From: Flexilinea flocculi | GTDB lineage: Bacteria > Chloroflexota > Anaerolineae > Anaerolineales > Anaerolineaceae | DNA: 64,000 bases | Assembly (NCBI RefSeq): GCF_001192795.1 | Contig: NZ_DF968181.1 | Span: 1,974,974 to 2,038,973 of the forward strand | Reading direction: 5' to 3' | In this document: piece by piece, positions 9,459 to 19,207 of the stretch | Layout of the letters: each line of letters opens with the position of its first letter | Position numbering within the stretch: position 1 is the first letter of the stretch | The notes under the pieces: generated by a model | What the model was told of the DNA's origin: nothing | Databases searched by the model: none | The model's input: the letters and a program-made list of their open reading frames with translations, nothing else | Translations under genes and position numbers: made by a program

Positions 9459-9550
9459 CAAGCAATTTGAAATATGAGAAGGATATTCTGTTGAAATGTT
9501 ATTTTTACGTTCTGCGTAAAAAATAACATTACGCATATTTACTCATTTTC
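9459..9550 (+). repeat. Dispersed hairpin element, copy 4 (degenerate right end)
   Basis: CAAGCAATTTGAAATATGAG forms the left end. The stem ATGTTATTTTTACG pairs with CGTAAAAAATAACAT, and the right terminus is decayed. It lies between the terminator of the fusion gene and the convergent kinase gene. Confidence 0.65.
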
Positions 9551-9584
9551 ATCATAAACCTAAATCAAATTTTGAAGTGCTGTT

Positions 9585-11303
9585 TTAGAAATGTCTCCAC
9601 ACTGAAAAATTTTTTAAATTGGATCCACCGATAAATTCAGCTAATATTGAATTTTCAGGGATCAGGCTGGTATCCAATGGAAGTACCCATTCTAAAAACG
9701 AAAGCAATCGTTTTGCTTCAATGAATTCCTGATTTCCCCAGGGTACTTGCTGCAGCGCCGTCTCTGCCAAAGTTTTTAAAGCCGATAGTTCATACACTAA
9801 GGAAGTATTGCAGAATTCATCCGCCATGCCTTGGTAAGGAAAAATATTTCGCTCTTCACCTGCGCGAACAGAATTCCAGCGTGCGATTGTTTCCTGAGCA
9901 CTGTACCCGCGATCACGATAATCCCGGACAATCCTACGTATTAATCGGGTATCCACTGTGGAAACACGGTTATAGCGATCAACATTAAGCTGGGTTAAAG
10001 GGGATACAAATATCTTGTACATCAGATTCGGATTAATCTCCTTCAACAACTCCGGATTTAATCCATGAATTCCCTCCAAAATGATCATTTGATCTTTTAC
10101 CAGTTTTATTATCTTCCCAGGTTTGCTCTTCCCGTCCAAAAAATCATACCTGGGTAGCTGAACTTCTTCCCCTTTTATCAGCTTTTTAACGCAATCTTCC
10201 AACAATGGCAGGTTCAAATTATGAAATGACTCAAAATCATAATTGCCGTCCTTGTCTTTTGGGCTTAGCGTTCGATCGACAAAAAAGTCATCCATTTCAA
10301 TCGGTACTGGTGAGATTCCCAATGCAAGCAGCTCGATGGATAATCGTTTTGAAAATGTTGTCTTTCCGGAAGATGACGGGCCGGCTATTAAGACGACTTT
10401 GACCTTTTTTTCGCCTTCTGCAATTTCTTTAGCAACCTGTACGAATTTTTGATCATGCAAAGCCTCGCTGACAAGTATCACTTCTTGAATTCTATCTTTT
10501 TCAATGGCTTCATTTAACGATGCAATGGAATCAATACCCAGTTTCTTCAGCCAATCACCGTATCGTCGAAATTCAAGCATCATCTTTGGTGATTCATTTA
10601 ACGGTGAGATTTCATTAGTCAGCATATCCTTCGGATAACGAAGGAAGAATTCATTCGCATTCAGGGATGGTTCGATAGCAAAAGTTTTCAGATAGCCGGT
10701 TGAAGGAACCATATACCCGTAATGGTAATCAATAAAATCTTCCAGTTGATAGATCGTCAGATACGGTTTATTTCTGAATTTCAGTAAATGTACTTTTTCT
10801 TTTTGATGCCTGCGGGTAAACATCGCTTTCGCCTCATCCAAAGATAATCTGCTTCTTTGAATTGGTAAATTGCGATCCACCATAGACCGCATTTCGGATT
10901 CAAGTTTTGTGATAAATTCTTTTTGATTCCGGATTTCAGGTCCACTGATACTGCAAAACAAGCCACCAGATTGAATTGAATGATCGACTTTTAATTCATG
11001 ATTGGGATACAAATGCTCAAACGTTGCTGATAGCAAGAATACAAGGGAGCGGCGATAAATGTTTTTGCCGTCAGACTCAACCGTGGTTACAGGACGAACT
11101 GTCGAATTTCGATCGATTATATATGACAATTCCCGCAATTCATTATTGACGATCGCACTTGTTAAAGGATGGGTTAGTTCGGGAACGATCAATTGGAGAA
11201 ATTGCTCGACTGTACTGCCTCGCGGTCCCTTAATAATTCGTCCGTCAGGCAACTCGACTTCAATCATATTTCCGGTCTCAACAAAACAAAATTTTTCTTC
11301 CAT
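9585..11303 (-). CDS. Uridine kinase-like P-loop kinase with TGS and ThrRS-editing-like N-terminal domains
   Basis: The 572-residue protein has three parts. Residues about 13-75 are a TGS domain, residues about 80-235 resemble the second additional domain of threonyl-tRNA synthetase (HxxxH-like YPNHELKVDHSI), and residues about 295-510 are a phosphoribulokinase/uridine kinase domain with Walker A GPSSSGKTT at 308-316. Proteins of this architecture are widespread in anaerobes and are annotated as nucleoside or uridine kinases; the true substrate is not fixed by sequence. AGGAC precedes the ATG at 11303. The gene is monocistronic. Confidence 0.85.
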   Translation of the reverse strand: MEEKFCFVETGNMIEVELPDGRIIKGPRGSTVEQFLQLIVPELTHPLTSAIVNNELRELSYIIDRNSTVRPVTTVESDGKNIYRRSLVFLLSATFEHLYPNHELKVDHSIQSGGLFCSISGPEIRNQKEFITKLESEMRSMVDRNLPIQRSRLSLDEAKAMFTRRHQKEKVHLLKFRNKPYLTIYQLEDFIDYHYGYMVPSTGYLKTFAIEPSLNANEFFLRYPKDMLTNEISPLNESPKMMLEFRRYGDWLKKLGIDSIASLNEAIEKDRIQEVILVSEALHDQKFVQVAKEIAEGEKKVKVVLIAGPSSSGKTTFSKRLSIELLALGISPVPIEMDDFFVDRTLSPKDKDGNYDFESFHNLNLPLLEDCVKKLIKGEEVQLPRYDFLDGKSKPGKIIKLVKDQMIILEGIHGLNPELLKEINPNLMYKIFVSPLTQLNVDRYNRVSTVDTRLIRRIVRDYRDRGYSAQETIARWNSVRAGEERNIFPYQGMADEFCNTSLVYELSALKTLAETALQQVPWGNQEFIEAKRLLSFLEWVLPLDTSLIPENSILAEFIGGSNLKNFSVWRHF

Positions 11304-11319
11304 CTTGTCCTCAATTCAT

Positions 11320-11417
11320 CAGGAATTCGAAATATCCATTATTTTGATTGTCATCATGTTGTTTAGCGTTCTGCGTAAAAATAAAATGATAACCAATTTT
11401 TCAATATCCTCGAAAGG
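11320..11417 (+). repeat. Dispersed hairpin element, copy 5 (degenerate)
   Basis: It begins AGGAATTCGAAATATCCATT. The stem GTCATCATGTTGTTTA with a TTCTGCGTAAA core is only partly paired. It lies just upstream of the divergent kinase gene start. Confidence 0.6.
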
Positions 11418-11679
11418 TTTATTTACATTTCATATTCCACTTTATTCATGGAAAAGCATGTAAAAGAAATTTCATCTTCCATGAATTTTCCGATTTTTCT
11501 TCAAGAGCATTCTTTTCAAAAAAGCATCGCAATGAGAAATACGGATTTACCTTATCAAATAAAAACAAGGATTCTTATCACATTTCGAACTAATGCCGAA
11601 AACCATCACTCCTGTTTCAAACGAATTATATAATCATATGACGAAAACATGTGAAACGGTAATTGTTCAAAGATACACA

Positions 11680-11792
11680 ATATGGATATGCTTTTCGAAC
11701 AGAATAAAAAAATAGTTATGGTGTTTTTGTGCTCCGCGTAAAACGCCATAACAACACCTTAACAACATTTGTTTTTAAATTTCGAATCGCTG
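11680..11792 (+). repeat. Dispersed hairpin element, copy 6
   Basis: The central stem GTTATGG-GTTTT pairs with AAAAC-CCATAAC at 11715-11752 with one T/G mismatch. The right terminus ATTTCGAATCGCTG ends at 11792. The left terminus is degraded. Confidence 0.7.
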
Positions 11793-11925
11793 GAAAATGT
11801 TTGAATTTATTGAGCAACATATAAATGAAGATTGACCTTTTGCATTGCTGTATATAAGATCAGTATTCATCAAAAGGTATAATGATGAATCACATTTGTA
11901 TGTCAGAATTATAAGGAACCAATCA

Positions 11926-12519
11926 ATGATTCTAATCCCGATAATCCTGTTTTTCTCTGTGATCGTTCTGATTCCGATCATCACCCGCGTTGTGTTGATT
12001 GCATGGAGTCGACATTTGTGCTTTCCCGTTCAGACTGCTCCCTGTCATTCAACCGCGATTGTTTTTGGTGCAGGGTTAGAAAAAAATGGACAGCCGTCAA
12101 AAGTATTGATGGAGCGCATCCAAACCGCAGCAAGTTTATATCATTCCGGTAGAGTCAGAAAAGTAATTTTTAGCGGAACCAACCGCTGGATTTATTATAA
12201 TGAGCCAATGGCGATGAAACTTGCTGGAATTCAGGCCGGAATTCCCGAACAGGACATTCTCATCGATCCTGACGGTTTTCGCAGTTTCAATACCTGTTTT
12301 AATGCAAAAAATATGTATCAAATTAACGAAGCAGCGCTCATTACGCAATCTTTTCATCTTCCGCGTGTTCTTTTTATTGCATCGAATCTGGGTATCGAAG
12401 CACATGGGATTATCGCGAAGCATGAAATACATCGCGTTGATGACGTAATATGGTGGCATATTCGAGAGATTCCGGCAACAATTCGCGCATTTTGGGATAT
12501 CAGAAAAAGCACCAGATAG
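11926..12519 (+). CDS. DUF218/YdcF-SanA family membrane-anchored protein
   Basis: This 197-residue protein has one N-terminal transmembrane helix (MILIPIILFFSVIVLIPIIT) and a Rossmann-like DUF218 domain. The family motifs are visible as STAIVFGAGLEKNGQPSK, RIQTAASLYHSGRVRKVIFSG and ALITQSFHLPRVLFIA. Relatives such as SanA and YdcF are linked to envelope integrity, without a defined reaction. The start at 11926 is chosen because AAGGA lies about 8 nt before it; an upstream in-frame ATG at 11845 has no ribosome binding site. Confidence 0.85.
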   Translation: MILIPIILFFSVIVLIPIITRVVLIAWSRHLCFPVQTAPCHSTAIVFGAGLEKNGQPSKVLMERIQTAASLYHSGRVRKVIFSGTNRWIYYNEPMAMKLAGIQAGIPEQDILIDPDGFRSFNTCFNAKNMYQINEAALITQSFHLPRVLFIASNLGIEAHGIIAKHEIHRVDDVIWWHIREIPATIRAFWDIRKSTR

Positions 12520-12529
12520 AATAATGGAA

Positions 12530-12567
12530 CAGTAATTCGAAATATTTACCAACATTTCAAATCACTG
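12530..12567. repeat. Minimal copy of the dispersed element (termini only)
   Basis: CAGTAATTCGAAATAT is followed after a few bases by a TTTCAAATCACTG end. The arms and central hairpin are missing, so this looks like a solo pair of termini. It lies in the convergent gap between the DUF218 gene and mtaB. Confidence 0.6.
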
Positions 12568-12592
12568 TTTACGAAATAACAATAACCATTTT

Positions 12593-13867
12593 CTAAAGGA
12601 TCAAACCTGTCAGCGATTTTCCATCATAATGCTCAATTTTTACTTCGCTGATTTCATTCTGCAGTCTTTTTGGAAAATGCGATTTAATGGTTAAATAATT
12701 GCCGGTCATGCCGTGTAATTCCCAATTGTTATTCTCATAAACCGAACTGTTTTCCCACAAAACACGCATTGTTTCCCCGACAAAGGATTGGTAAAAACGG
12801 TCTTTTTGTTTTAGGAATTCATCACGTAAAATTCTTGATCGTTCTTTAACAATTCTTCCAGTAATTTTTCCATCCATACGAGCTGCAGCAGTACCGGGTC
12901 TGGAAGAAAATGGAAACACATGACCTCCGCTAAAATTAATTTCGCGGATAAAATCGAGCGTCTGCTGAAATTCTTGTTCCGTCTCTCCAGGAAATCCGAC
13001 GATCACATCAGTGGTTATGGCAAAAGCAGGATCCAAATAGCGAGCTTGCCGAACCAGTTCACGAAAATCGGATAATCTGGTTCTCCGAGCCATACGCTTC
13101 AACACACTTTCCGATCCGGATTGCAGAGGAATATGAAAATGCGGACAAAGTCGTGGATTCTCCCATAATCTTACAAAATCTTCCGTTAGATTCCAGGTTT
13201 CCAACGATGAGAGCCGAATCCGTGGAATATCCGTCTCCATCAGAATTCGCTTCAGCAAACCGGTTAAATCAGTTCTCGGATTCAGATCAAGGCCCCAGGC
13301 GCCAAGATTGACGCCGGTTAAAACAATTTCTTTACCATCAGCAAGCTGAACAGATTGAATGCGTTGAAGTATTTCCTCAAATGAAACACTGCGCGCTTTC
13401 CCTCGCACAAGTCTGGTTACACAAAATGTACAAAAATTGTCACAGCCATCTTGAACTTTTATGAAGGCGCGGGTTCTCGCATGAACACCAGGCAGCGGTT
13501 CCCGTTTAATCGGTTCCAGATCAAATAGCTCTGGAGATATGCCTAATATGATCGATGGCAAAAAATCTTTTTTCTGATTAGGAATGATTTTCACGACACC
13601 GGGCAACGCTGCTGCGGTTTCAGAATCCATGTCTGACCAGCAGCCAGTTACAATTATCTGAGCTTTCTTATTGTTTCCTGCAATACGAATCTTTTCGCGA
13701 GAATCTGAGGCTGCAGCAGCCGTTACGGCGCAAGTATTAATGATAATCAAATCAGCATTTTCCCGGCTGCCGGTGATTTCATGTCCCTGGGAACGAAATT
13801 GAGCAGCGTATTGCTCAATTTCTGCTTGGTTAAGACGACATCCAATTAAATCAAAAAAAACTTTCAC
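12593..13867 (-). CDS. mtaB: tRNA threonylcarbamoyladenosine methylthiotransferase MtaB
   Basis: A 424-residue radical SAM enzyme that converts t6A37 to ms2t6A in tRNAs. The N-terminal MTTase domain starts KVFFDLIGCRLNQAE with cysteines for the auxiliary cluster (Cys10, and the Cys in INTCAV). The radical SAM cluster motif is CDNFCTFC, and the C-terminus is TRAM-like. The opening 'GCRLNQAE' and the length favour MtaB over MiaB or RimO. The start is a GTG at 13867, only 3 nt after the proC stop codon, so translation is probably coupled. Confidence 0.92.
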   Translation of the reverse strand: MKVFFDLIGCRLNQAEIEQYAAQFRSQGHEITGSRENADLIIINTCAVTAAAASDSREKIRIAGNNKKAQIIVTGCWSDMDSETAAALPGVVKIIPNQKKDFLPSIILGISPELFDLEPIKREPLPGVHARTRAFIKVQDGCDNFCTFCVTRLVRGKARSVSFEEILQRIQSVQLADGKEIVLTGVNLGAWGLDLNPRTDLTGLLKRILMETDIPRIRLSSLETWNLTEDFVRLWENPRLCPHFHIPLQSGSESVLKRMARRTRLSDFRELVRQARYLDPAFAITTDVIVGFPGETEQEFQQTLDFIREINFSGGHVFPFSSRPGTAAARMDGKITGRIVKERSRILRDEFLKQKDRFYQSFVGETMRVLWENSSVYENNNWELHGMTGNYLTIKSHFPKRLQNEISEVKIEHYDGKSLTGLIL

Positions 13868-13870
13868 GAG

Positions 13871-14710
13871 CTACACTGTCGGTCCCTTCTGTCGAGGCAG
13901 ATTCTCTCGGAGTTCGATTGTCCGGTTCAAACAAGCCCACATCCCGGAAGAAACTGCATGTCGAAGTCCTTCCTTTTCCATATAATATAATGCTTCCGCA
14001 GTTGTTCCGCCGGGAGATGTCACCTCATTACGAAGAACAGCCGGATGGACGCCCCGTCTTTCAAAATAATCAGCCGATCCGCGTACGGTTTGTATAACCA
14101 GTTTCTCTGCAATTTTTCTCGGGAATCCCATATGGACAGCCGTATCAATCATTGCTTCCATAAACAGGAATACATAGGCAGGACCGGAGCCGGAAACTGC
14201 TGCGACTTGATCCAGATCCGATTCTTTATCAAAATAGATCGCAAGTCCTAAACCGCTTAGAATTTTCTCAACAAGCCTTTTTTGATCGGAACTGACTTCC
14301 GCAGATGTGAACCATCCAGACATTCCCTCCAAAATTTGAGCCGGAGTATTCGGCATCACTCGAACAATTTTCTGATTTCCCAGTCCGTCCACAAATCGCT
14401 GAATTGGAACGCCGGCAACAATCGAGATAATCAGCGACTCTGAATTGATTTTTCCATGTAATTCATCCAAAACAGGTTGCAAGAATTGCGGTTTCACAGC
14501 GATTAAAACAATATCTGCGCCTTCTACACATTCAGTATTCGAGATTGCAGTTGAAACACCCAGCTCTTCATGAAGTGCCTTCGTTTTTTCCGGATCGACA
14601 TCCGAAACAAAAATTGTTTCCGGATTAAAAATTTGATTCTGAATGATTCCTGTGATGATTGCCCGCCCCATCATTCCGGAACCGATAATTGCCATTTTCA
14701 TATTTTCCAT
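13871..14710 (-). CDS. proC: Pyrroline-5-carboxylate reductase
   Basis: The 279-residue enzyme catalyses the last step of proline synthesis, the NAD(P)H-dependent reduction of pyrroline-5-carboxylate. The N-terminal dinucleotide-binding motif is AIIGSGMMGRAI. The signature near the C-terminus, AAVSGSGPAYVFLFMEAMID followed by SPGGTTAEAL, is diagnostic. AAAGG lies 7 nt before the ATG at 14710. It is cotranscribed with mtaB downstream and possibly with the methyltransferase gene 120 bp upstream. Confidence 0.95.
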   Translation of the reverse strand: MENMKMAIIGSGMMGRAIITGIIQNQIFNPETIFVSDVDPEKTKALHEELGVSTAISNTECVEGADIVLIAVKPQFLQPVLDELHGKINSESLIISIVAGVPIQRFVDGLGNQKIVRVMPNTPAQILEGMSGWFTSAEVSSDQKRLVEKILSGLGLAIYFDKESDLDQVAAVSGSGPAYVFLFMEAMIDTAVHMGFPRKIAEKLVIQTVRGSADYFERRGVHPAVLRNEVTSPGGTTAEALYYMEKEGLRHAVSSGMWACLNRTIELRENLPRQKGPTV

Positions 14711-14830
14711 GAAATTACCTTTCTTGTCGGTAAGTTAGTTAACAGCAATTCGAGATTTCGAGAAACCTTTTCCATTAAATAAATGATAAGGTCTTCAAAA
14801 GAAGCAGATTGCATTTTCATTGATATACGT

Positions 14831-15736
14831 CTAATTTTTCTGCCAGCGACCATAGACTGCCATGGACAACAATCTGCCTCCGGATCGATCCTGTAAACAG
14901 ACTTCTCCATTGGAGATGGATCCGCCAATACTTCGTGTGATTTCGCTGAGTGAATTATTCAGCGTCAATGAAGATGCTTTAATTGCATAAGCAGTAATCA
15001 GCATAAAATCAGCGTCCGCTGCCAGGATCGATCTGCATGCCTGAACCAATTCTGGAAAGCCTTTATAAAACTCCCAGACTTCTCCTTTGGGTCCTCTTCC
15101 GAACTTTGGTGGATCAAGAATGATCCCCTGATAAAAAGATCCCCGCCGTGATTCTCGTTGGACAAATTTCAAACCATCATCCATCATCCAACGGATGGAA
15201 TCTGCTTGCAATGATGAAAGACTTTGATTGTCTTTTGCCCATTGAATTGCTTTTTTTGAGGCATCCAAATGCGTTACCTTTGCTCCTGCAGAAGCTGCTG
15301 CCAAAGAAATGGCACCGGTATATCCAAAAAGGTTTAATATCCGCATCGGCCTTTTCGCCATACGAATCCGTTCTTGAACCCAATCCCACTGACAAGCCTG
15401 TTCAGGGAAAATTCCAAGTTGTTTTGAGTTGGAAAACATCAACTTAAAGGAAAGTCCTTTATATTGAATATTCCAGGATTCTGGAATTTTATGAAAGGGC
15501 TTCCAATGTCCGCCATTCTCTTCCGGTGAAGGGATAAATTCCGCATCGACTTTTTCCCATTCACTGGCTGGCAGCAGACATTTCCATACTGCTTCTGCTT
15601 CCGGACGAATTACCCGAATATTACCAAAACGTTCCAGTTTTCTTCCCTCTCCGCTGTCGATTAATTCGTAATCAATCCAATCGGGTGAGGTCATAATTTC
15701 AATTTTTGGATAGATCGTTGTATTAAACATAGCCAT
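14831..15736 (-). CDS. Class I SAM-dependent methyltransferase, RlmI/RlmK-like
   Basis: About 301 residues. The SAM-binding motif ILNLFGYTGAISLAAASAGA, the post-I aspartate in THLDASKKAIQWAKDN and the catalytic-type motif ILDPPKFGRGPKGEVW match the methyltransferase family that includes the 23S rRNA cytosine-C5 enzymes. The N-terminal PUA domain of RlmI is absent, so the target may differ. The start is uncertain: the ATG at 15736 has GGAG 15 nt upstream, and a TTG at 15769 is also in frame. Confidence 0.82.
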   Translation of the reverse strand: MAMFNTTIYPKIEIMTSPDWIDYELIDSGEGRKLERFGNIRVIRPEAEAVWKCLLPASEWEKVDAEFIPSPEENGGHWKPFHKIPESWNIQYKGLSFKLMFSNSKQLGIFPEQACQWDWVQERIRMAKRPMRILNLFGYTGAISLAAASAGAKVTHLDASKKAIQWAKDNQSLSSLQADSIRWMMDDGLKFVQRESRRGSFYQGIILDPPKFGRGPKGEVWEFYKGFPELVQACRSILAADADFMLITAYAIKASSLTLNNSLSEITRSIGGSISNGEVCLQDRSGGRLLSMAVYGRWQKN

Positions 15737-15932
15737 AAGTATAATCAGATTCTCCTTCAGAATCCTCAAAAACCTGAAACCTCTAACAATTCGAATCGAT
15801 CAATCCGTTTTTCAATCGAGGAGGCGAATATTCAATTATTAATTATTTAAAATTTTATTATGACATATTGCGTTTTTTGTGTGTATTTTATAACAATTTT
15901 TTTATAAATTTGCAATTCTCATCAATTCATCA

Positions 15933-15961
15933 TTGACCTTTTTTAACATCCTTCTTACCAT
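15933..15961 (+). promoter_or_regulatory. Sigma-70-like promoter of the aldehyde oxidoreductase gene
   Basis: TTGACC at 15933-15938 and TACCAT at 15956-15961 are separated by 17 bp. They lie about 110 bp before the mop start codon in an otherwise gene-free stretch. Confidence 0.4.
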
Positions 15962-16074
15962 TAATGTAATTGCTTTACAAATGATTGTTTTCATGAGAAT
16001 TGTTAACCTATCCCATTCATCAAAACAAGCATGTTTAAATGGCTCAATCCAATTCAGTAGAATAAGGAGTATTC

Positions 16075-18804
16075 ATGGAGAAAAAGTTTTTAACAATTAA
16101 CGGTATTCGACAGACAGTCATCCATCATCCGGATTCGATGCTTGCAGATGTGCTGCGCAATCAAATCCATGTCTTAGGTGTAAAAAAGGGATGCGGCCAA
16201 GGACACTGCGGCGCCTGCTCAGTCATTCTGAATGGTAAGTTAACACTTTCCTGTATAGTAAGAATGGAACGAGTCCCGGATGAATCAACCATCCTCACTG
16301 TTGAGGGTATCGGGACTCCGGGCAAACTACACCCGATTCAGGCTGCCTTCAAGTTACACGGTGTCGCTCAATGCGGTTTCTGCACACCCGGATTTGTCGT
16401 TTCATCCTACGCGCTGTTGCTTGAAAACCCAAAGCCAAGCCGCCAGGAAATTCGAGACTGGTTTACAAAACATCATAACGTCTGCCGCTGTAATGGTTAT
16501 AAACCGTATGTCGACGCTTTAATGGAAGCCGCTGCTGTTCTCCGCGGTGAGAAGAAACTGGAAGAACTGATTTACAAAGAACCGGCAGAAAACAAAGTTT
16601 GGGGTACAAGCCGTCCAAGGCCTTCAGAAGAAGCAAAAGTGACCGGAACTTGGGATTTTGGCGCTGATCTTGCCCAAAAACTTCCTTCAGATACACTGCA
16701 ATGCGCTTTGGTTCAATCTGAAGTTGCACACGCGAATATCCTTGGAATCGACACATCAGAAGCTGAGAAAATGCCGGGAGTCTTCAAAGTCGTCACAGCC
16801 AAAGATGTCAAAGGCCGAAATCAGATCACCGGATTAATTACCTTCCCGACCAATAAAGGTGATGGATGGGATCGTCCGATTCTGTGCGATAAGAAAGTAT
16901 TCCAGATCGGCGATGCAATGGCAATTGTCTGTGCTGATACCAAAGAACACGCAGAAGCTGCAGCGAAACTCGTCAAAGTGGAATTGGAAGTGTTGCCTGC
17001 TTATATGAGTGCACCGGAAGCTATGGCAGATGATGCCATTGAGATTCACCCGGGAACACCCAATATTTACTTTGAACAAAAAACGGTAAAAGGAGAAGAA
17101 GTCGGACCGTTGTTCGAAAAAGCCGCTTTTGTTGCAGAAGGTGATTACTATCTGCAGCGTCAACCGCATCTGACAGTGGAACCGGATAATGGTTTTGCGT
17201 ATATGGATGAAGATGGTTGTCTCACCATTCATTCAAAATCAATCGGGATTCATCTTCATGCAGCGATGATTGCCGAAGGCATGGGAATCTCCATGGATAA
17301 ACTCAGACTGGTTGAGAACAATGCCGGCGGAACCTTCGGTTATAAATTCAGTCCTACATTAGAAGCGCTGCTGGGTGTAGCATGTCTGGCGACACAGCGT
17401 CCTGTTGTTTTAATCTATAACTACTACCAGCACATGACTTACACAGGAAAACGTTCTCCGATGTTCTTACATTGTAAGATGGGAGCAGATAAAGATGGAA
17501 AGCTGATTGCCATGGAAGGTGATTGGTTCGTTGACCATGGTCCTTATTCCGAATTTGGCGATTTATTGACATTGCGCGTCAATCAGTTTATGGGTGGCGG
17601 TTATAACATTCCCAACATCCGCGGAATTGGTCGAACCGTTTGCACCAATCATATCTGGGGCGCAGCGTTCCGCGGTTATGGATCTCCGCAGGCGTATCTG
17701 GCCTCCGAATCCTGTATCGATGAACTGGCAGAAAAAATGGGTATGGATCCATTTGATCTGCGATACAAGAACATTTATCGGGAAGGTTCCACCACTCCGA
17801 CAGGACAAAAGCCGGACAGTCTATGCTTCGAAAAAATGTTTGACACACTCAAACCGTATTATGAAGCTGCAAAAGAAAAAGCAAGAAAAGAATCCACCCC
17901 TGAGTTTAAGAAAGGCGTTGGTATCTCACTGGGTGTGTATGGCTGCGGTCTCGATGGCGTTGACAGTGCTGAAGCGTATGCCGAACTGACTCCGGAAGGG
18001 AAAGTGATCATCTTCTCCTCGTGGGGTGAACATGGTCAGGGAAATGATGCCGGCGCTCTCGGTACAGCTCATGAAACATTACGAACAGCTGGTTTCACAG
18101 TAGATCAGATTAAGTTGATTTTCAATGACATGAAATATACGCCGAATTCAGGACCTGCAGGTGGTTCCCGCTCGCAAACCATGGTTGGCAACGCAATTAA
18201 GATTGCCTGTGAAAACCTGTTAGCAGAGATGAAGAAGAATGATGGTACTTACCGGAATTTTGATGAAATGAAAAAAGACGGGAAAAGCACAAAAGTATCC
18301 GGAAAATTTGCGATGTCCGATGCAGTCGGCTGCGATGATAAAGCGCAGGGTAAACCGTTTATGGTTTATGAATACGGTTTGTTTATGGCGGAAGTAACCG
18401 TGGAAACAGCAACCGGTAAAACCAAAGTGGATAAATATACCTGCTATGGAGACTGCGGGAAAATCAACAACTATCTGATCGTTGAAGGGCAAATTCTCGG
18501 CGGGTGTACACAAGGCATCGGATTGGCTCTTTCAGAGGATATCGAAGATTACCAAAAACACACAACAATGCGTGGCGCAGGTGTTCCGTACTGCAATGAT
18601 GTGCCGGATGAATGGGATATCCGCTTCTTTGAGAATCCACGTGAATACGGTCCGTACGGCGCCGGCGGTGTCGGTGAATTACCGCTGACATCTCCGCATG
18701 TTGCGGTAATCAATGCGATCTACAACGCTTGCGGCGTCCGCATCCGCCATTTACCAGCGTATCCGGAAAAAGTACTGGAAGGTCTGAAAGCGCTAAAAAA
18801 TTAA
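16075..18804 (+). CDS. mop: Molybdenum aldehyde oxidoreductase (Mop, Desulfovibrio gigas type)
   Basis: This 909-residue xanthine oxidase-family enzyme oxidises aldehydes to carboxylic acids with a molybdopterin cofactor and two [2Fe-2S] clusters. The eight cluster cysteines fall at 40, 45, 48, 60, 100, 103, 137 and 139, the positions I recall for the D. gigas enzyme, and there is no FAD domain. The C-terminal catalytic glutamate is Glu868 in GGVGELPLTSP. AAGGAG lies upstream of the ATG at 16075, and a terminator follows. The downstream Fe-S and radical SAM cluster is probably functionally linked. Confidence 0.93.
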   Translation: MEKKFLTINGIRQTVIHHPDSMLADVLRNQIHVLGVKKGCGQGHCGACSVILNGKLTLSCIVRMERVPDESTILTVEGIGTPGKLHPIQAAFKLHGVAQCGFCTPGFVVSSYALLLENPKPSRQEIRDWFTKHHNVCRCNGYKPYVDALMEAAAVLRGEKKLEELIYKEPAENKVWGTSRPRPSEEAKVTGTWDFGADLAQKLPSDTLQCALVQSEVAHANILGIDTSEAEKMPGVFKVVTAKDVKGRNQITGLITFPTNKGDGWDRPILCDKKVFQIGDAMAIVCADTKEHAEAAAKLVKVELEVLPAYMSAPEAMADDAIEIHPGTPNIYFEQKTVKGEEVGPLFEKAAFVAEGDYYLQRQPHLTVEPDNGFAYMDEDGCLTIHSKSIGIHLHAAMIAEGMGISMDKLRLVENNAGGTFGYKFSPTLEALLGVACLATQRPVVLIYNYYQHMTYTGKRSPMFLHCKMGADKDGKLIAMEGDWFVDHGPYSEFGDLLTLRVNQFMGGGYNIPNIRGIGRTVCTNHIWGAAFRGYGSPQAYLASESCIDELAEKMGMDPFDLRYKNIYREGSTTPTGQKPDSLCFEKMFDTLKPYYEAAKEKARKESTPEFKKGVGISLGVYGCGLDGVDSAEAYAELTPEGKVIIFSSWGEHGQGNDAGALGTAHETLRTAGFTVDQIKLIFNDMKYTPNSGPAGGSRSQTMVGNAIKIACENLLAEMKKNDGTYRNFDEMKKDGKSTKVSGKFAMSDAVGCDDKAQGKPFMVYEYGLFMAEVTVETATGKTKVDKYTCYGDCGKINNYLIVEGQILGGCTQGIGLALSEDIEDYQKHTTMRGAGVPYCNDVPDEWDIRFFENPREYGPYGAGGVGELPLTSPHVAVINAIYNACGVRIRHLPAYPEKVLEGLKALKN

Positions 18805-18823
18805 CTGCAATTTGATAAGGTAT

Positions 18824-18856
18824 GAAGAGGCTGTCTTGAATCGGCAGCCTCTTTCG
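18824..18856 (+). terminator. Terminator after mop
   Basis: AGAGGCTG pairs with CAGCCTCT across a 10-11 nt loop, followed by TTTCGTTATT. It lies 20 bp after the mop stop codon. The 210 bp from here to 19069 hold nothing I recognise. Confidence 0.7.
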
Positions 18857-19068
18857 TTATTAGAGAGAACAGAGAGACAGCGATTTATATGTAATCGATC
18901 TCAGCTAATGAGAAAGAGTATTTGTTTAACAGTAATTGTTGTTCGGATCCCAACAATCACTGTACAACAAATTGATATCGATATTCAATCGTTGGTCAAT
19001 AATTTGAGCGACTGAGGAACTTTACGAACAAATCAATACCGAATACAATCAATGAATCAGAGGGAAAT

Positions 19069-19193
19069 CAGCAATTTGAAATACGGGGGGGAATTCTTTG
19101 TCATTGTGATGTTTTTATGTGCAGCGCAAAAACATCACAATGACTATTTTTTCCCGATTAATTCGAATAGCAAATTGATATTTCGAATTACTG
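19069..19193 (-). repeat. Dispersed hairpin element, copy 7 (reverse orientation, intact stem)
   Basis: The short arm with CAGCAATTTGAAATAC is on the left, and the long arm with ATTCGAATAGCAA and ATATTTCGAATTACTG on the right. The hairpin at 19100-19144 has a perfect 17-bp stem (GTCATTGTGATGTTTTT) around ATGTGCAGCGC. It ends 15 bp before the start codon of the next gene, so it forms most of that gene's leader. Confidence 0.85.
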
Positions 19194-19207
19194 GAGGGTA
19201 ATACAAC

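Larger units (their letters stand above)
11304..11925. other. Intergenic region with two repeat copies
   Basis: No convincing gene is present in these 620 bp. Two hairpin-element copies occupy most of the ends (11320-11417 and about 11680-11792). The short reading frames inside lack ribosome binding sites and recognisable products. Confidence 0.5.
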
